Assembly: GCA_004297985.1 (NCBI GenBank)
Contig: SCRA01000046.1
Coordinates: forward strand, 37,491-101,490
DNA: 64,000 bases
Source of the DNA: a bacterium
GTDB taxonomy: Bacteria > Vulcanimicrobiota > Vulcanimicrobiia > Vulcanimicrobiales > SCRA01
Direction of reading: 5' to 3'
Positions within the stretch are counted from its first letter, which is position 1. Each line of letters begins with the position of its first letter. A program made the position numbers and the translations under genes. A model generated the notes under the pieces. It worked only from the letters and a program-made list of their open reading frames with translations, made no database searches and was not told the origin of the DNA. This document shows positions 7,219 to 15,172 of the stretch, one piece after another.

Positions 7219-7777
7219 GCTCCGCGGCCAGCTTCTCGAGCTCGCTGATCGCCAACGCCATCGTGGAAAACAGTAGCCCCCCGCCCCTGCGAAACGCGAA
7301 GAGCACGGCGCGCACGGCAAGCAAGAACGTCTCCACATGCGATGCTGCGATACGTGGCGGCGCGACGCCGCCGGGCCCGAAGGCGATCAAATCCTGCATC
7401 TTCTCGATCGCTCTGTGGAGCCCGCCCTGGCAGTCATAGGGCATCCCCGCCCAGCCAAAGCTGTCCTCGACCTCCTCGACGGCGCGCTCGTCGCCCCCCA
7501 TGGCGCGCAGCGCGCGGACGATGACCTCCTTGAGGCGTCCGCGTGAGACCTCGCCATCTGCGACGAGCTCGTGCGGCGGTACGGCGTAGACGGCGGTCTC
7601 CTTGTGATAGTACGAGCGCAAGCTCTCCTGCGCACCCGACAGCACCGAAACGGGTATGGCCTCGGCACCCCACATCGCGGCGGACCAGATATACGCCTGC
7701 TCATCGCCGATCGCGCAACGGAGCGTAAAGTCTCCAAGCGTGAACATCTCCTCGTGCATGCCCCAACGATAGAACAT
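7211..7777 (-). CDS. hypothetical protein of WYL-associated cluster
   Basis: About 188 residues from the ATG at 7777 (MFYRWGMHEEM); an ATG at 7759 is equally plausible and leaves about 22 bases between operator and start. Visible features are FTLRCAIGDEQAYIW, VLSGAQESLRSYYHKETAVY, and a helical C-terminal region (AIEKMQDLIAFGPG, ETFLLAVRAVLFAF). No known domain is recognised. The palindrome at 7782-7799 sits directly upstream. The ORF-track start at 7996 would run through the divergent hydrolase promoter and is rejected. Convergent overlap with the 6622 gene links the two. Confidence 0.6.
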   Translation of the reverse strand: MFYRWGMHEEMFTLGDFTLRCAIGDEQAYIWSAAMWGAEAIPVSVLSGAQESLRSYYHKETAVYAVPPHELVADGEVSRGRLKEVIVRALRAMGGDERAVEEVEDSFGWAGMPYDCQGGLHRAIEKMQDLIAFGPGGVAPPRIAASHVETFLLAVRAVLFAFRRGGGLLFSTMALAISELEKLAAELT

Positions 7778-7781
7778 GGTC

Positions 7782-7799
7782 GTGCCACCCATGTGGCAC
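7782..7799. promoter_or_regulatory. second copy of the GTGCCA-N6-TGGCAC palindrome
   Basis: GTGCCACCCATGTGGCAC is a perfect 6-bp inverted repeat with 6-bp spacing, identical in arms and spacing to the site at 6572-6589. A further TGGCAC lies at 7811-7816. It stands just upstream of the minus-strand gene ending at 7211 and about 70 bases before the hydrolase gene on the plus strand. Confidence 0.55.
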
Positions 7800-7868
7800 G
7801 CTTGCTCACCTGGCACGGGCGCGGCGGCACGTGGGTAACAACGAGCCAGGAACCAGGTGGAGGATGCC

Positions 7869-8639
7869 ATGCGTCTGCGCGTCTCCTTGCTCGTGCTCAT
7901 CGCGGCCGCGCTCTGCGCGCCGGCGCTCGGTTCGTCGCGTGCCGTTGCGGCCACGCCGCAAAACGTCGTGCTGACCGCCGCCGACGGCGTTCGCATCTAC
8001 GGCGTCTACGTCAACGCCGGCCCCGCTGCGAAGGCCACGATCCTGCTCTTCCACATGGCGCGCTCGAACTACGGCGCCTATGAGCCGATCATCCCGGCGT
8101 TGGTGGCGCATGGCTACAACTGCCTGGCGATCGATCAGCGCTCGGGGGCTCCAGACTGGGGACGTGAGAACCAGACCGTGGCTCATCTCGGCAACCAGCC
8201 CACGGCGTTTCTCGCGGCGCTCCCCGATCTCGACGCGGCTCTGGCTTGGGCGCACATCCACGCGCCTGATCGACCCATCATTGCCTGGGGCAGCAGCTAC
8301 TCCGCGGCGCTGATCTTCTTGTTGGCGGCGCGCCACCCCGGCGAAATCTCGGCGCTCCTAGCGTTCTCGCCAGGGGAGTACCTGGGAGATGGCACCACGG
8401 TCCATCGCGCCGCGGCGCAAGTGCGCGTGCCGATCTTCGTCGACTCCGCCGCCGACGCGTGGGAGGAAGCCCGCGCGGCCTCCATCCTCGCGGCCTCGCC
8501 CTCGATGCACAAGGTGCAGTACCTGCCTCATTACGGCGTGCACGGCTCCTCGACGCTGCGCGTCGACGCCGATCCGCGCGGCGCGGCGGAAAACTGGAGC
8601 GCCGTGTTCGCCTTCCTCCATGCCATAGAGTCAATGTAA
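7869..8639 (+). CDS. secreted alpha/beta hydrolase
   Basis: Two-hundred-fifty-six residues from the ATG at 7869, which has GGAGG six bases upstream; the track start at 7857 is a GTG inside that ribosome-binding site. A signal peptide (RLRVSLLVLIAAALCAPALG) precedes the mature protein. The alpha/beta-hydrolase fold shows an early strand VVLTAADGVRIYGVYVNAG, the nucleophile elbow in WGSSYSA and a late catalytic histidine in HYGVHGSS. The closest type is dienelactone-hydrolase or X-Pro dipeptidyl-peptidase-like. The substrate is unknown. It is probably exported. Confidence 0.8.
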   Translation: MRLRVSLLVLIAAALCAPALGSSRAVAATPQNVVLTAADGVRIYGVYVNAGPAAKATILLFHMARSNYGAYEPIIPALVAHGYNCLAIDQRSGAPDWGRENQTVAHLGNQPTAFLAALPDLDAALAWAHIHAPDRPIIAWGSSYSAALIFLLAARHPGEISALLAFSPGEYLGDGTTVHRAAAQVRVPIFVDSAADAWEEARAASILAASPSMHKVQYLPHYGVHGSSTLRVDADPRGAAENWSAVFAFLHAIESM

Positions 8640-8702
8640 AGCAACGGTAAAGATGGTGATGCCGGACACTCGACTCCCCGATAAAGACAACACTAGGGTG
8701 TT

Positions 8703-9002
8703 ATGACAGATTACAACGATACCGTCCACATGACGGACTTCTCCCCCGCGTCCGACGTCGGCCCGGCATGCCCAGGCTGCAAGGTGCCGTTGCGCCTGCG
8801 CGGTACGAAGATGTCAGCCGAAGGCGTCAGCTACGAGCTCTTCGTGATCTCGTGCCGGACCTGCGGGCATCCCGTGTCCACGCTTTGGCACCCGCAGATG
8901 ATGGAGCGTTTCACGGAGCGCATGGTCGACATCGTCCTCGAGGATCTGACCCAACCGCTCAACGACGGGCTCGACTTGCCGCCGGAGCTCACCGGACCAT
9001 AG
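8703..9002 (+). CDS. small zinc-ribbon-like hypothetical protein
   Basis: Ninety-nine residues with two CxxC pairs, C23-C26 (CPGC) and C51-C54 (CRTC), spaced as a treble-clef or ribbon zinc site. An acidic helical tail follows (MMERFTERMVDIVLEDL). There is no known family or enzyme motif. The start codon directly follows a 5-bp inverted repeat (AACAC-TAGG-GTGTT, 8689-8702), which could hide the ribosome-binding site. It is encoded between the hydrolase and the M3 peptidase. It probably mediates protein or nucleic-acid contacts. Confidence 0.6.
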   Translation: MTDYNDTVHMTDFSPASDVGPACPGCKVPLRLRGTKMSAEGVSYELFVISCRTCGHPVSTLWHPQMMERFTERMVDIVLEDLTQPLNDGLDLPPELTGP

Positions 9003-9044
9003 CGCCGTAGAGGGGCGCTCCTTGGGGCCCGCGTAGGCTTGGGG

Positions 9045-10736
9045 ATGCAGCAGACCACGCTCGACTTCTCCGAGATCCGCGTCGAGATACCCACGCTCGA
9101 AGGCGTGCGCAGCGAGTATACCGCTATCGATGCCGCGCTCGGCGCGGCCAAGACCACCGCCGAACGCGAGGCGGCGATCCATCGCTGGGATACACTGCGA
9201 CGACGTCTCAACGCCTGGGAATCCTACGCCAACCTGAAGTTCGAGCAAGATTCGCGCAATCCCGAATACAAGGCCGCGCGCGACTACTGTGACGAGCTCT
9301 CGCCTAAGCTCACCGCGCTCGAAGTGGCCCTCAAGCGCCGGCTGCTGGCCGACGCGCAGCGCCCCGCGCTGGAGCGCGCGTTCGGCGCCACCGCCTTCGC
9401 CCTCTGGGAGGCCGACGTCACCGCCTTCGAGCCGGCCGTCGAACGGGAGCTGGTCCACGAAGCGAAGCTCTGCGCGCAGTATACCGAGCTCATCGCCTCC
9501 GCCGCGATCGACTTCGAGGGCGCGCAGCTCAACCTCGCCGGCCTGGCCCCGTTTCGCGAGGACGCGGACCGCCAGCGCCGCCATCGTGCGGAGCGCGCCT
9601 TCTGGGGATTCTACGGCGCCCGCCGCGCCGAGCTCGACCGCATCTACGACGAGCTCGTGAAGCTGCGCCACCGCATGGCGCGCATGCTGGGCTACGAGAG
9701 CTACATCGGCCTGGGCTACAAGCGGATGCACCGCATCGACTACGACCAGCGCGACGTCGAACGCTACCGCGGCCAGATCGCCGCCGACGTCGTGCCGCTT
9801 GCGCAACGCATCGTGGAGGAGCGCGCCAGGCGCTTGGGAATCGCCGCCCCGAAGTTTTGGGACGAGAAGATGAGCGACCCGCGCGGCAACGCGCGCCCCA
9901 AGGGCGACCTGGCGTGGATCCTCGCGCGCTGCCAAGAAGCCTTCGACGCCATGCACCCGGAGCTGGCCGCGTTCTTCCGCACGATGGTGAACGGCTGCTT
10001 CATCGACATGGAGAACCGCGCGGGCAAGGCCGGCGGCGGCTTCTGCACCAGCTTCCCCACCGTGGGGATGCCGTTCATCTTCGGCAACTTCAATGGCACC
10101 GCGCACGACGTCGAGGTGCTGGTCCACGAGATGGGCCATGCCTTCCAGTGCTATCGCAGCCGCAATTTGCCGCTGACGGACTATCTGTGGCCCACGTCCG
10201 AGTCCGCGGAGATCGACTCGATGGGCTTGGAGTATCTGGCGCATCCGCAGATGGAGCGTTTCTTCGGCGACGAAGCGGAGCGCTTCCGCACCGAGCACCT
10301 CTCCGATGCCTTCCTCTTTCTGCCCTACGGCGTGGCCGTCGACCACTTCCAACATTTGGTCTACGCCAACCCGGACGCAACGCCGGCGGAGCGTCACAAG
10401 ATGTGGCAGCAAATGGAGCGGCGCTACCTGCCGTGGCGCGACTACGGCGATCTCGAGTATCCGTCCGCCGGCGGACTGTGGCAGGAGAAGCGCCACATCT
10501 ACCACTCACCGTTCTACTACGTCGACTACACGCTGGCGCAGTGCTGCGCGCTGCAGTTCTGGGCGCGCTCACGTGTGGACTACCGCGGTGCGCTTGACGA
10601 CTACGTGGCGCTCTGCGGCCGCGGCGGCGAGGCGACGTTCCAGACGCTGGCGCGCGGCGCGAACTTGAAGTCGCCGTTCGACGCCGGCGTGCTCACCGGC
10701 GTGGTGGCCGAAGCGCGCAGCGTGCTCGGCCTGTGA
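9045..10736 (+). CDS. M3-family oligoendopeptidase (PepF-like)
   Basis: Five-hundred-sixty-three residues, a normal length for the family. The zinc site is intact: HEMGH at 361-365 with the third ligand in SAEIDSMGLEYL (E389, 24 residues on). A helical N-terminal region and conserved KRMHRIDYD precede it. M3 oligoendopeptidases cut short peptides in the cytoplasm. I chose the ATG at 9045 over the TTG two codons earlier. The next gene overlaps its stop codon as GTGA, so the two are translationally coupled. The 563-residue ORF on the opposite strand is a codon-bias shadow. Confidence 0.92.
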   Translation: MQQTTLDFSEIRVEIPTLEGVRSEYTAIDAALGAAKTTAEREAAIHRWDTLRRRLNAWESYANLKFEQDSRNPEYKAARDYCDELSPKLTALEVALKRRLLADAQRPALERAFGATAFALWEADVTAFEPAVERELVHEAKLCAQYTELIASAAIDFEGAQLNLAGLAPFREDADRQRRHRAERAFWGFYGARRAELDRIYDELVKLRHRMARMLGYESYIGLGYKRMHRIDYDQRDVERYRGQIAADVVPLAQRIVEERARRLGIAAPKFWDEKMSDPRGNARPKGDLAWILARCQEAFDAMHPELAAFFRTMVNGCFIDMENRAGKAGGGFCTSFPTVGMPFIFGNFNGTAHDVEVLVHEMGHAFQCYRSRNLPLTDYLWPTSESAEIDSMGLEYLAHPQMERFFGDEAERFRTEHLSDAFLFLPYGVAVDHFQHLVYANPDATPAERHKMWQQMERRYLPWRDYGDLEYPSAGGLWQEKRHIYHSPFYYVDYTLAQCCALQFWARSRVDYRGALDDYVALCGRGGEATFQTLARGANLKSPFDAGVLTGVVAEARSVLGL

Positions 10737-11338
10737 GCGTGGTCTTCGATCCGCAACCGATTTCCCTCGAGGGCGCGCACGTGCGTCTCGAGCCGCTCGA
10801 CGTCGCGCACGCTCCCGCTCTGCTGGAGGCGGGTCGCGAAGAGGAGATCTGGCTCTACATGCCCATCCCCGCGTTCCGCACGCTCGATGACGCAATCGAC
10901 TTCATCGAGCAGGCACAGACGATCGCGCGTACCGGCACGCAGATTCCCTTCGCTATCGTCGACCGTGCAAACGGGCGCGCCGTCGGCTCGACGCGCTACC
11001 TGGACATTCGCCGCGCCGACCGCGCCCTGGAGATCGGCTGGACGTGGCTTGGTGCCTCGGCGCGCCGCTCCGCCATCAACACCGAGTGCAAGTACCTGCT
11101 GCTGCGCCACGCCTTCGAGGTGCAGAACGCCGTGCGCGTGCAGCTCAAGACCGATGCACGAAACCTGCGCTCCCAGCGCGCCATCGAGCGCATCGGCGGC
11201 GTGCGCGAGGGCGTGCTGCGCAAGCACATGATCCGCCCCCACGACTACTTCGTTCGCGATTCCGTGATGTACAGCATCGTCGACGAGGAGTGGCCCGCGG
11301 TGAAAGCTCGCCTGGAGGGATTGCTCGGGGCGCAGTAG
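10733..11338 (+). CDS. GNAT-family N-acetyltransferase (RimJ/RimL-like)
   Basis: Two-hundred-one residues with the RimJ-like order: VRLEPLDVAHAPAL, a central GRAVGSTRYLDI strand, EIGWTWLG, a helix before LKTDARNLRSQRAIERIGG, and REGVLRKHMIRPHDYFVRD. The DARNLRSQRAIERIG segment is the acetyl-CoA/helix 4 region diagnostic for this group. The likely substrate is a protein N-terminus or a small molecule; it cannot be decided from sequence. The GTG start overlaps the peptidase stop codon by four bases (GTGA). Confidence 0.88.
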   Translation: MSVVFDPQPISLEGAHVRLEPLDVAHAPALLEAGREEEIWLYMPIPAFRTLDDAIDFIEQAQTIARTGTQIPFAIVDRANGRAVGSTRYLDIRRADRALEIGWTWLGASARRSAINTECKYLLLRHAFEVQNAVRVQLKTDARNLRSQRAIERIGGVREGVLRKHMIRPHDYFVRDSVMYSIVDEEWPAVKARLEGLLGAQ

Positions 11339-11396
11339 AGCAATCCGCCGGCCCGCCCCAGCGGGTGGAGCGCCTCGAGTCAACGTAAGACCCCGC

Positions 11397-13385
11397 ATGG
11401 AGTATCCGGTACTCTGGGATCCCCCGGCGGAGTTCCGCGCCGCCGCCAACCTCACGCGCTATCTCCACTGGCTGGAGACGCACCGCGATCTGCACCTGGG
11501 CACGTACGACGAGCTCTGGCAGTGGTCGACGGAGCGCGTGGAAGACTTCTGGACTTCGCTCTGGGAGTTCTTCGACGTCAAAGCGAACACGCCGTATCGC
11601 AGCGTGCTCTCCTCGCACGCTATGCCGGGGGCGCACTGGTTCGAAGGCACCACGCTGAACTACGCGGAGCACGTCTTCCGCAACGCCACTCCCGATCACC
11701 CCGCCCTGCTCTTCCAATCGGAACGCCGTGCGCTCACCGAGATCTCTTGGCAGGAGCTGCGTCGCGAGGTCGCGGCCTGCGCCGCCGCCTTACGCGGCCT
11801 GGGCGTCAAGACCGGAGATCGCGTGGTGGCCTACCTGCCGAACATCCCGCACGCCGTCGTCGCCTTCCTCGCCTGTGCCAGCATCGGCGCCACGTGGTCC
11901 AGCAGCTCGCCGGACTTCGGCACGCCCAGCGTGATCGACCGCTTCAAGCAGCTCGACCCCACCGTCCTGATCGCCGTCGACGGCTACCAGTACAACGGCC
12001 GGCGCTTCGACCGCGCCGACGCGGTGCGCAGCATCCGAGAGGCGCTTCCTAGCCTGCGCTTCACCATCGCCGTCCCCTACCTCAACGACAACGACGCAAC
12101 GTATGCCGGCTCCACCTCGATTCCAGGCGCTATCGTCTGGAATGATCTGCTGGCCATGAACGCCAACGCGCAACTCACATTCGAGCCGCTGTCGTTCGAT
12201 CATCCGCTCTGGGTGGTCTACTCCTCCGGCACCACCGGCCTGCCCAAGGCCATCGCGCACGGGCACGGCGGCATCCTCCTAGAAGAACTGAAGTTCCTGA
12301 CGCTCCACGCCGATCTGCATCCCGGCGATCGCTTCTTCTGGTTCACTACCACCGGCTGGATCATGTGGAACATCCTGGTGGGCGGACTGCTTACCGGGGC
12401 CTCGGTGGTGCTCTACGACGGCAACCCCGCGCACCCCGATCACGAGGTCCTCTGGCGACTGGCGGAGCAGGCAAAGATCACGCTCTTCGGCACCAGCCCC
12501 GCCTACATCGCCGCCTGCATGAAGACGGGCGTAGAACCGGCGCGCGACCACGATCTGCGCTCGCTGAAAGCGGTCAGCACCACGGGATCGCCGCTGACTG
12601 CCGAGCAGTTCACCTGGATCTACGAGCACGTCAAGCGCGATCTCTTTCTGGCCTCCGTCGCCGGCGGCACCGAGGTATCCACGGCCTTCGTAGGCGGCTG
12701 CCCGCTGCTGCCCGTGCGTGCGGGCGAAATTCAGTGCAGGCTATTGGGCGTACGCGCGGAGGCGCTCGATGAGCACGGCGCGCCGCTGATCGATCGAGTG
12801 GGAGAGCTGTCCATCCTGGAGCCGATGCCTTCGATGCCGCTCTACTTCTGGAATGACCGCGACGGGACGCGTTACCACGAGAGCTACTTCACCGTCTACT
12901 CCGGCATCTGGCGCCACGGCGACTGGATCTCCGTCACGCCAAGCGGCGGCGTCGTCATCTACGGCCGCTCGGATGCCACCATCAACCGCCGCGGCGTACG
13001 CTTGGGCACCATCGAAATCTACCGCGCCGTCGAGGCGATCGACGAGGTGCTGGAGAGTTTGGTGGTCGACCTCGAGTACCTCGGCCGCGAGTCGTTCATG
13101 CCGCTCTTCGTGCGTCTGCGCGAGGAGGCAGAGCTCAACGAGGCGCTGCGCGAGCGCATCCGCGCCGCCGTCCGCGAGCAGGTTTCACCGCGCTTTGTCC
13201 CCGACGCGATCTACCAAGTGCCCGACGTGCCGAAAAACCTCACGGGAAAGCGCCTCGAGGTTCCCGTGAAGCGCATCCTGCTGGGCATGCCGCTGGAGCG
13301 CTCGCTCTCCGTGGATGCCGTGGCCAACCTCAGCGCGCTCGACTGGTTCGTGGAGTTCGCTGCGACGCGATCGGCGGCGCGCTAA
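11397..13385 (+). CDS. aacS: acetoacetyl-CoA synthetase (acetoacetate-CoA ligase)
   Basis: This 662-residue AMP-forming ligase activates acetoacetate to acetoacetyl-CoA, linking ketone bodies or PHB turnover to central metabolism. Motifs seen are the N-terminal WDPPAEF cap with HWFEGTTLNYAEH, the AMP-binding VVYSSGTTGLPKAIAHGHGG (about 270-290), GWIMWN, and the C-terminal lysine motif KNLTGKRLEVPVK. Overall length and the GAHWFEGTTLNYAEH signature favour the acetoacetate enzyme over acetyl-CoA synthetase. It stands alone, with a hairpin after the stop codon. Confidence 0.92.
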   Translation: MEYPVLWDPPAEFRAAANLTRYLHWLETHRDLHLGTYDELWQWSTERVEDFWTSLWEFFDVKANTPYRSVLSSHAMPGAHWFEGTTLNYAEHVFRNATPDHPALLFQSERRALTEISWQELRREVAACAAALRGLGVKTGDRVVAYLPNIPHAVVAFLACASIGATWSSSSPDFGTPSVIDRFKQLDPTVLIAVDGYQYNGRRFDRADAVRSIREALPSLRFTIAVPYLNDNDATYAGSTSIPGAIVWNDLLAMNANAQLTFEPLSFDHPLWVVYSSGTTGLPKAIAHGHGGILLEELKFLTLHADLHPGDRFFWFTTTGWIMWNILVGGLLTGASVVLYDGNPAHPDHEVLWRLAEQAKITLFGTSPAYIAACMKTGVEPARDHDLRSLKAVSTTGSPLTAEQFTWIYEHVKRDLFLASVAGGTEVSTAFVGGCPLLPVRAGEIQCRLLGVRAEALDEHGAPLIDRVGELSILEPMPSMPLYFWNDRDGTRYHESYFTVYSGIWRHGDWISVTPSGGVVIYGRSDATINRRGVRLGTIEIYRAVEAIDEVLESLVVDLEYLGRESFMPLFVRLREEAELNEALRERIRAAVREQVSPRFVPDAIYQVPDVPKNLTGKRLEVPVKRILLGMPLERSLSVDAVANLSALDWFVEFAATRSAAR

Positions 13386-13392
13386 AAAGCGA

Positions 13393-13416
13393 GAGGGGCG
13401 GCCATCGCCGCCCCTC
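13393..13416. terminator. bidirectional terminator hairpin
   Basis: GAGGGGCGGC-CATC-GCCGCCCCTC is a perfect 10-bp stem with a tetraloop between convergent genes. On the minus strand it is followed a few bases later by a T-run (GCTTTTTAG), a good fit for a terminator of the 13442 gene. On the plus strand there is no T-run. Confidence 0.7.
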
Positions 13417-13441
13417 CGTGTCGTTGACCGACCGCTATCGC

Positions 13442-13759
13442 TTAGTAGCGGTTCGCAGGCTGGAAGCAGTCGCGACAGTAGACCGGACGGTCACCGCGCG
13501 GCTGGAACGGCACTTGGGCCTCGTTTCCGCAACGGCTGCACGTTACCGTATACATCTCGCGCTGCGGACGGCCACCGCCGAAGCCACCGCCACTGCCGCT
13601 CCCACCACCGCCGCGCTGCGCTTTACGGGCGGAGCGGCAATCGGGGCAACGTGACGGCTTGTTGGTAAAGCCCTTCTGGGCGAAGAATTCCTGTTCGCCG
13701 GCGCTGAACGTAAACGGTCGCGCGCAATCGACGCAGGTAAGGGTCTCATCTTGGTACAT
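13442..13759 (-). CDS. double zinc-ribbon protein
   Basis: One-hundred-five residues with two four-cysteine modules: C9/C12 with C38/C41, and C74/C77 with C95/C98. A Gly-rich linker (about 50-63, GGGGSGSGGGFGGG) joins them. This is the CxxC-x17-30-CxxC probable zinc-binding family of small cytoplasmic proteins, common in Chloroflexi, Patescibacteria and related groups. It may bind RNA or ribosomes. A fair ribosome-binding site AAGGA precedes the ATG. Function is not established; the family match is by layout. Confidence 0.82.
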   Translation of the reverse strand: MYQDETLTCVDCARPFTFSAGEQEFFAQKGFTNKPSRCPDCRSARKAQRGGGGSGSGGGFGGGRPQREMYTVTCSRCGNEAQVPFQPRGDRPVYCRDCFQPANRY

Positions 13760-13788
13760 CTGGATCTTAATCCTTGTTCTGACTTGTG

Positions 13789-13819
13789 ATCATACATCGC
13801 CGGGGATCGTCTTCGTCAG
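13789..13819 (-). promoter_or_regulatory. candidate promoter for the double zinc-ribbon gene
   Basis: On the minus strand, CTGACG and TATGAT are separated by 19 bases, and an AAGGA site lies further down before the ATG. The -10 match is good; the -35 match and spacing are only fair. Confidence 0.35.
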
Positions 13820-13943
13820 CTAGGATCGCAACCACAGAACCGAGAGACTCAAACCCTTAGACTAAGACCAAAGTAGCAGAAAAAGAGCAAACGGGCAAGC
13901 CCTCCATCATCAAATCTTCACCTTCTGGCGAAAACTATTGAGT

Positions 13944-14228
13944 TCAGAGGTGGGGTAGGCGCCCCTCCAAGGCCAGCGAGGCAAAGAGCGGCCCGGTGAG
14001 CAGTACAGCCGCCGTAAAGCCGAAGAGGAACGCCCCCACCGCACGCAGGGGGCGCGAGGCCCAGAGGACCGGCACCGCCAGCGTTCCCACGATGCTCATC
14101 CCACGCAGCGCCGCCGGGATCGGACCCAGGCTCTCGGGGTCCCAGCCAGCCATTTGGAGCTCGGCAACCTGCGTTAGGCCACCGAAAACCAGCGCGCAAC
14201 CGACCAGCGCCAGCACGTAGGTGCCCAT
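13944..14228 (-). CDS. small integral membrane protein
   Basis: This 94-residue product has three predicted hydrophobic segments: VLALVGCALVFGGLTQVA (about 4-22), SIVGTLAVPVLWA (about 45-58) and VGAFLFGFTAAVLLTGPLFASLAL (about 64-87). No motif reveals a function. The start ATG shares one base with the stop codon of the threonine-dehydratase gene (TGATG), so it is co-translated at the end of the rnc-smc-purH operon. The track's 424-residue ORF is in this frame but its N-terminal three-quarters is a shadow. Confidence 0.7.
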   Translation of the reverse strand: MGTYVLALVGCALVFGGLTQVAELQMAGWDPESLGPIPAALRGMSIVGTLAVPVLWASRPLRAVGAFLFGFTAAVLLTGPLFASLALEGRLPHL

Positions 14229-15172
14229 CACACGGCCAGCATCGTGCGCCAGCGGGCAAGGTCGTCGAGGCTGACGTTGCCCCCGCAGACGAGTATGGCC
14301 AAGGTACCCTTCCGGGCCCGAGGCACGAGCCCCGCGCTCACGGCCGCATAGCAGCACGAGGCTGCCGGCTCCGGGAGCACGCACAGCGCATCCTGGACAG
14401 CGAGGATCCCCTCCACCGCCTGAGCATCGCTGACCACCACCACGTCTTCCAGCAGACGCTGCGCCGCATCCAGCGTGGCGGGCGCGACGTAGGGCGCACC
14501 AAGCGTCTTGGCGATCGAGGTAATGGCCGGGAGCGTCACCGGCTCCCCAGCGTCGAGCGCCTTGCGCATGGCGTCGGCACCTTCGGTCTCCACACCGTAG
14601 ATGCGCACCCGCGGGCGCAGCGCCTTGACGACCGTGGCAATCCCCGCGATGAGGCCGCCGCCGCCGATGGAGACCACCAGCGTCTCGAGATCGGGGATAT
14701 CTTCCAAGAGCTCGAAGCCGATTGTCCCCTGCCCCGCCATCACGGCCGGGTCGTCGAAGGGATGAATCACCGCCTGCCCCTGCGCGCGCCGCTCCTCGGT
14801 GAGCGCGAAGGCCTGGGCGATCGTCGGCACCAGGACCACTTCGGCGCCGTCGGCGCGTGCGCGCTCCACCGTACGCGCCGGCGTGGTCTCCGGCATCACC
14901 ACCGTGGCGCGGATGCCCAATGTCTTGCCGACGTGGGCCACGGCCAAACCGTGATTGCCGCCGCTCACCGCCACCACGCCCAGCGCGCGCCGCGCGGGCG
15001 AAATCTGGAGCGCGGCATTGAAGGCGCCGCGCGCCTTGAAGGACCCGGTAACCTGCAGCAGCTCCAGCTTGTAGGCGATGCCATCGTGCGCGTAGGTGGG
15101 TGTACGGCGGATGTGCGGCGCGATGCGCTCGCGTGCCGCGCGCGCTTGGTCGAGAGTGGGAAGCGTCGTCAA
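14228..15172 (-). CDS. threonine/serine dehydratase, PLP-dependent
   Basis: This 314-residue fold-type II PLP enzyme carries the cofactor lysine in VTGSFKARGAFN (K46), the phosphate/substrate loop SGGNHG, the glycine loop GGGGLI, and the conserved VSGGN-type segment. It lacks a C-terminal ACT domain, so it is the short catabolic-type enzyme, deaminating threonine or serine to 2-oxo acids. The start codon is TTG and overlaps the purH stop codon as TTGA. Serine racemase-like activity cannot be excluded. Confidence 0.88.
   Translation of the reverse strand: MTTLPTLDQARAARERIAPHIRRTPTYAHDGIAYKLELLQVTGSFKARGAFNAALQISPARRALGVVAVSGGNHGLAVAHVGKTLGIRATVVMPETTPARTVERARADGAEVVLVPTIAQAFALTEERRAQGQAVIHPFDDPAVMAGQGTIGFELLEDIPDLETLVVSIGGGGLIAGIATVVKALRPRVRIYGVETEGADAMRKALDAGEPVTLPAITSIAKTLGAPYVAPATLDAAQRLLEDVVVVSDAQAVEGILAVQDALCVLPEPAASCCYAAVSAGLVPRARKGTLAILVCGGNVSLDDLARWRTMLAV

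Noticed and set aside
8814-10505. 563-residue ORF on the minus strand
   Set aside because: It is antisense to the M3 peptidase with its HEMGH site and shows no domain; high-GC codon bias makes long antisense frames.
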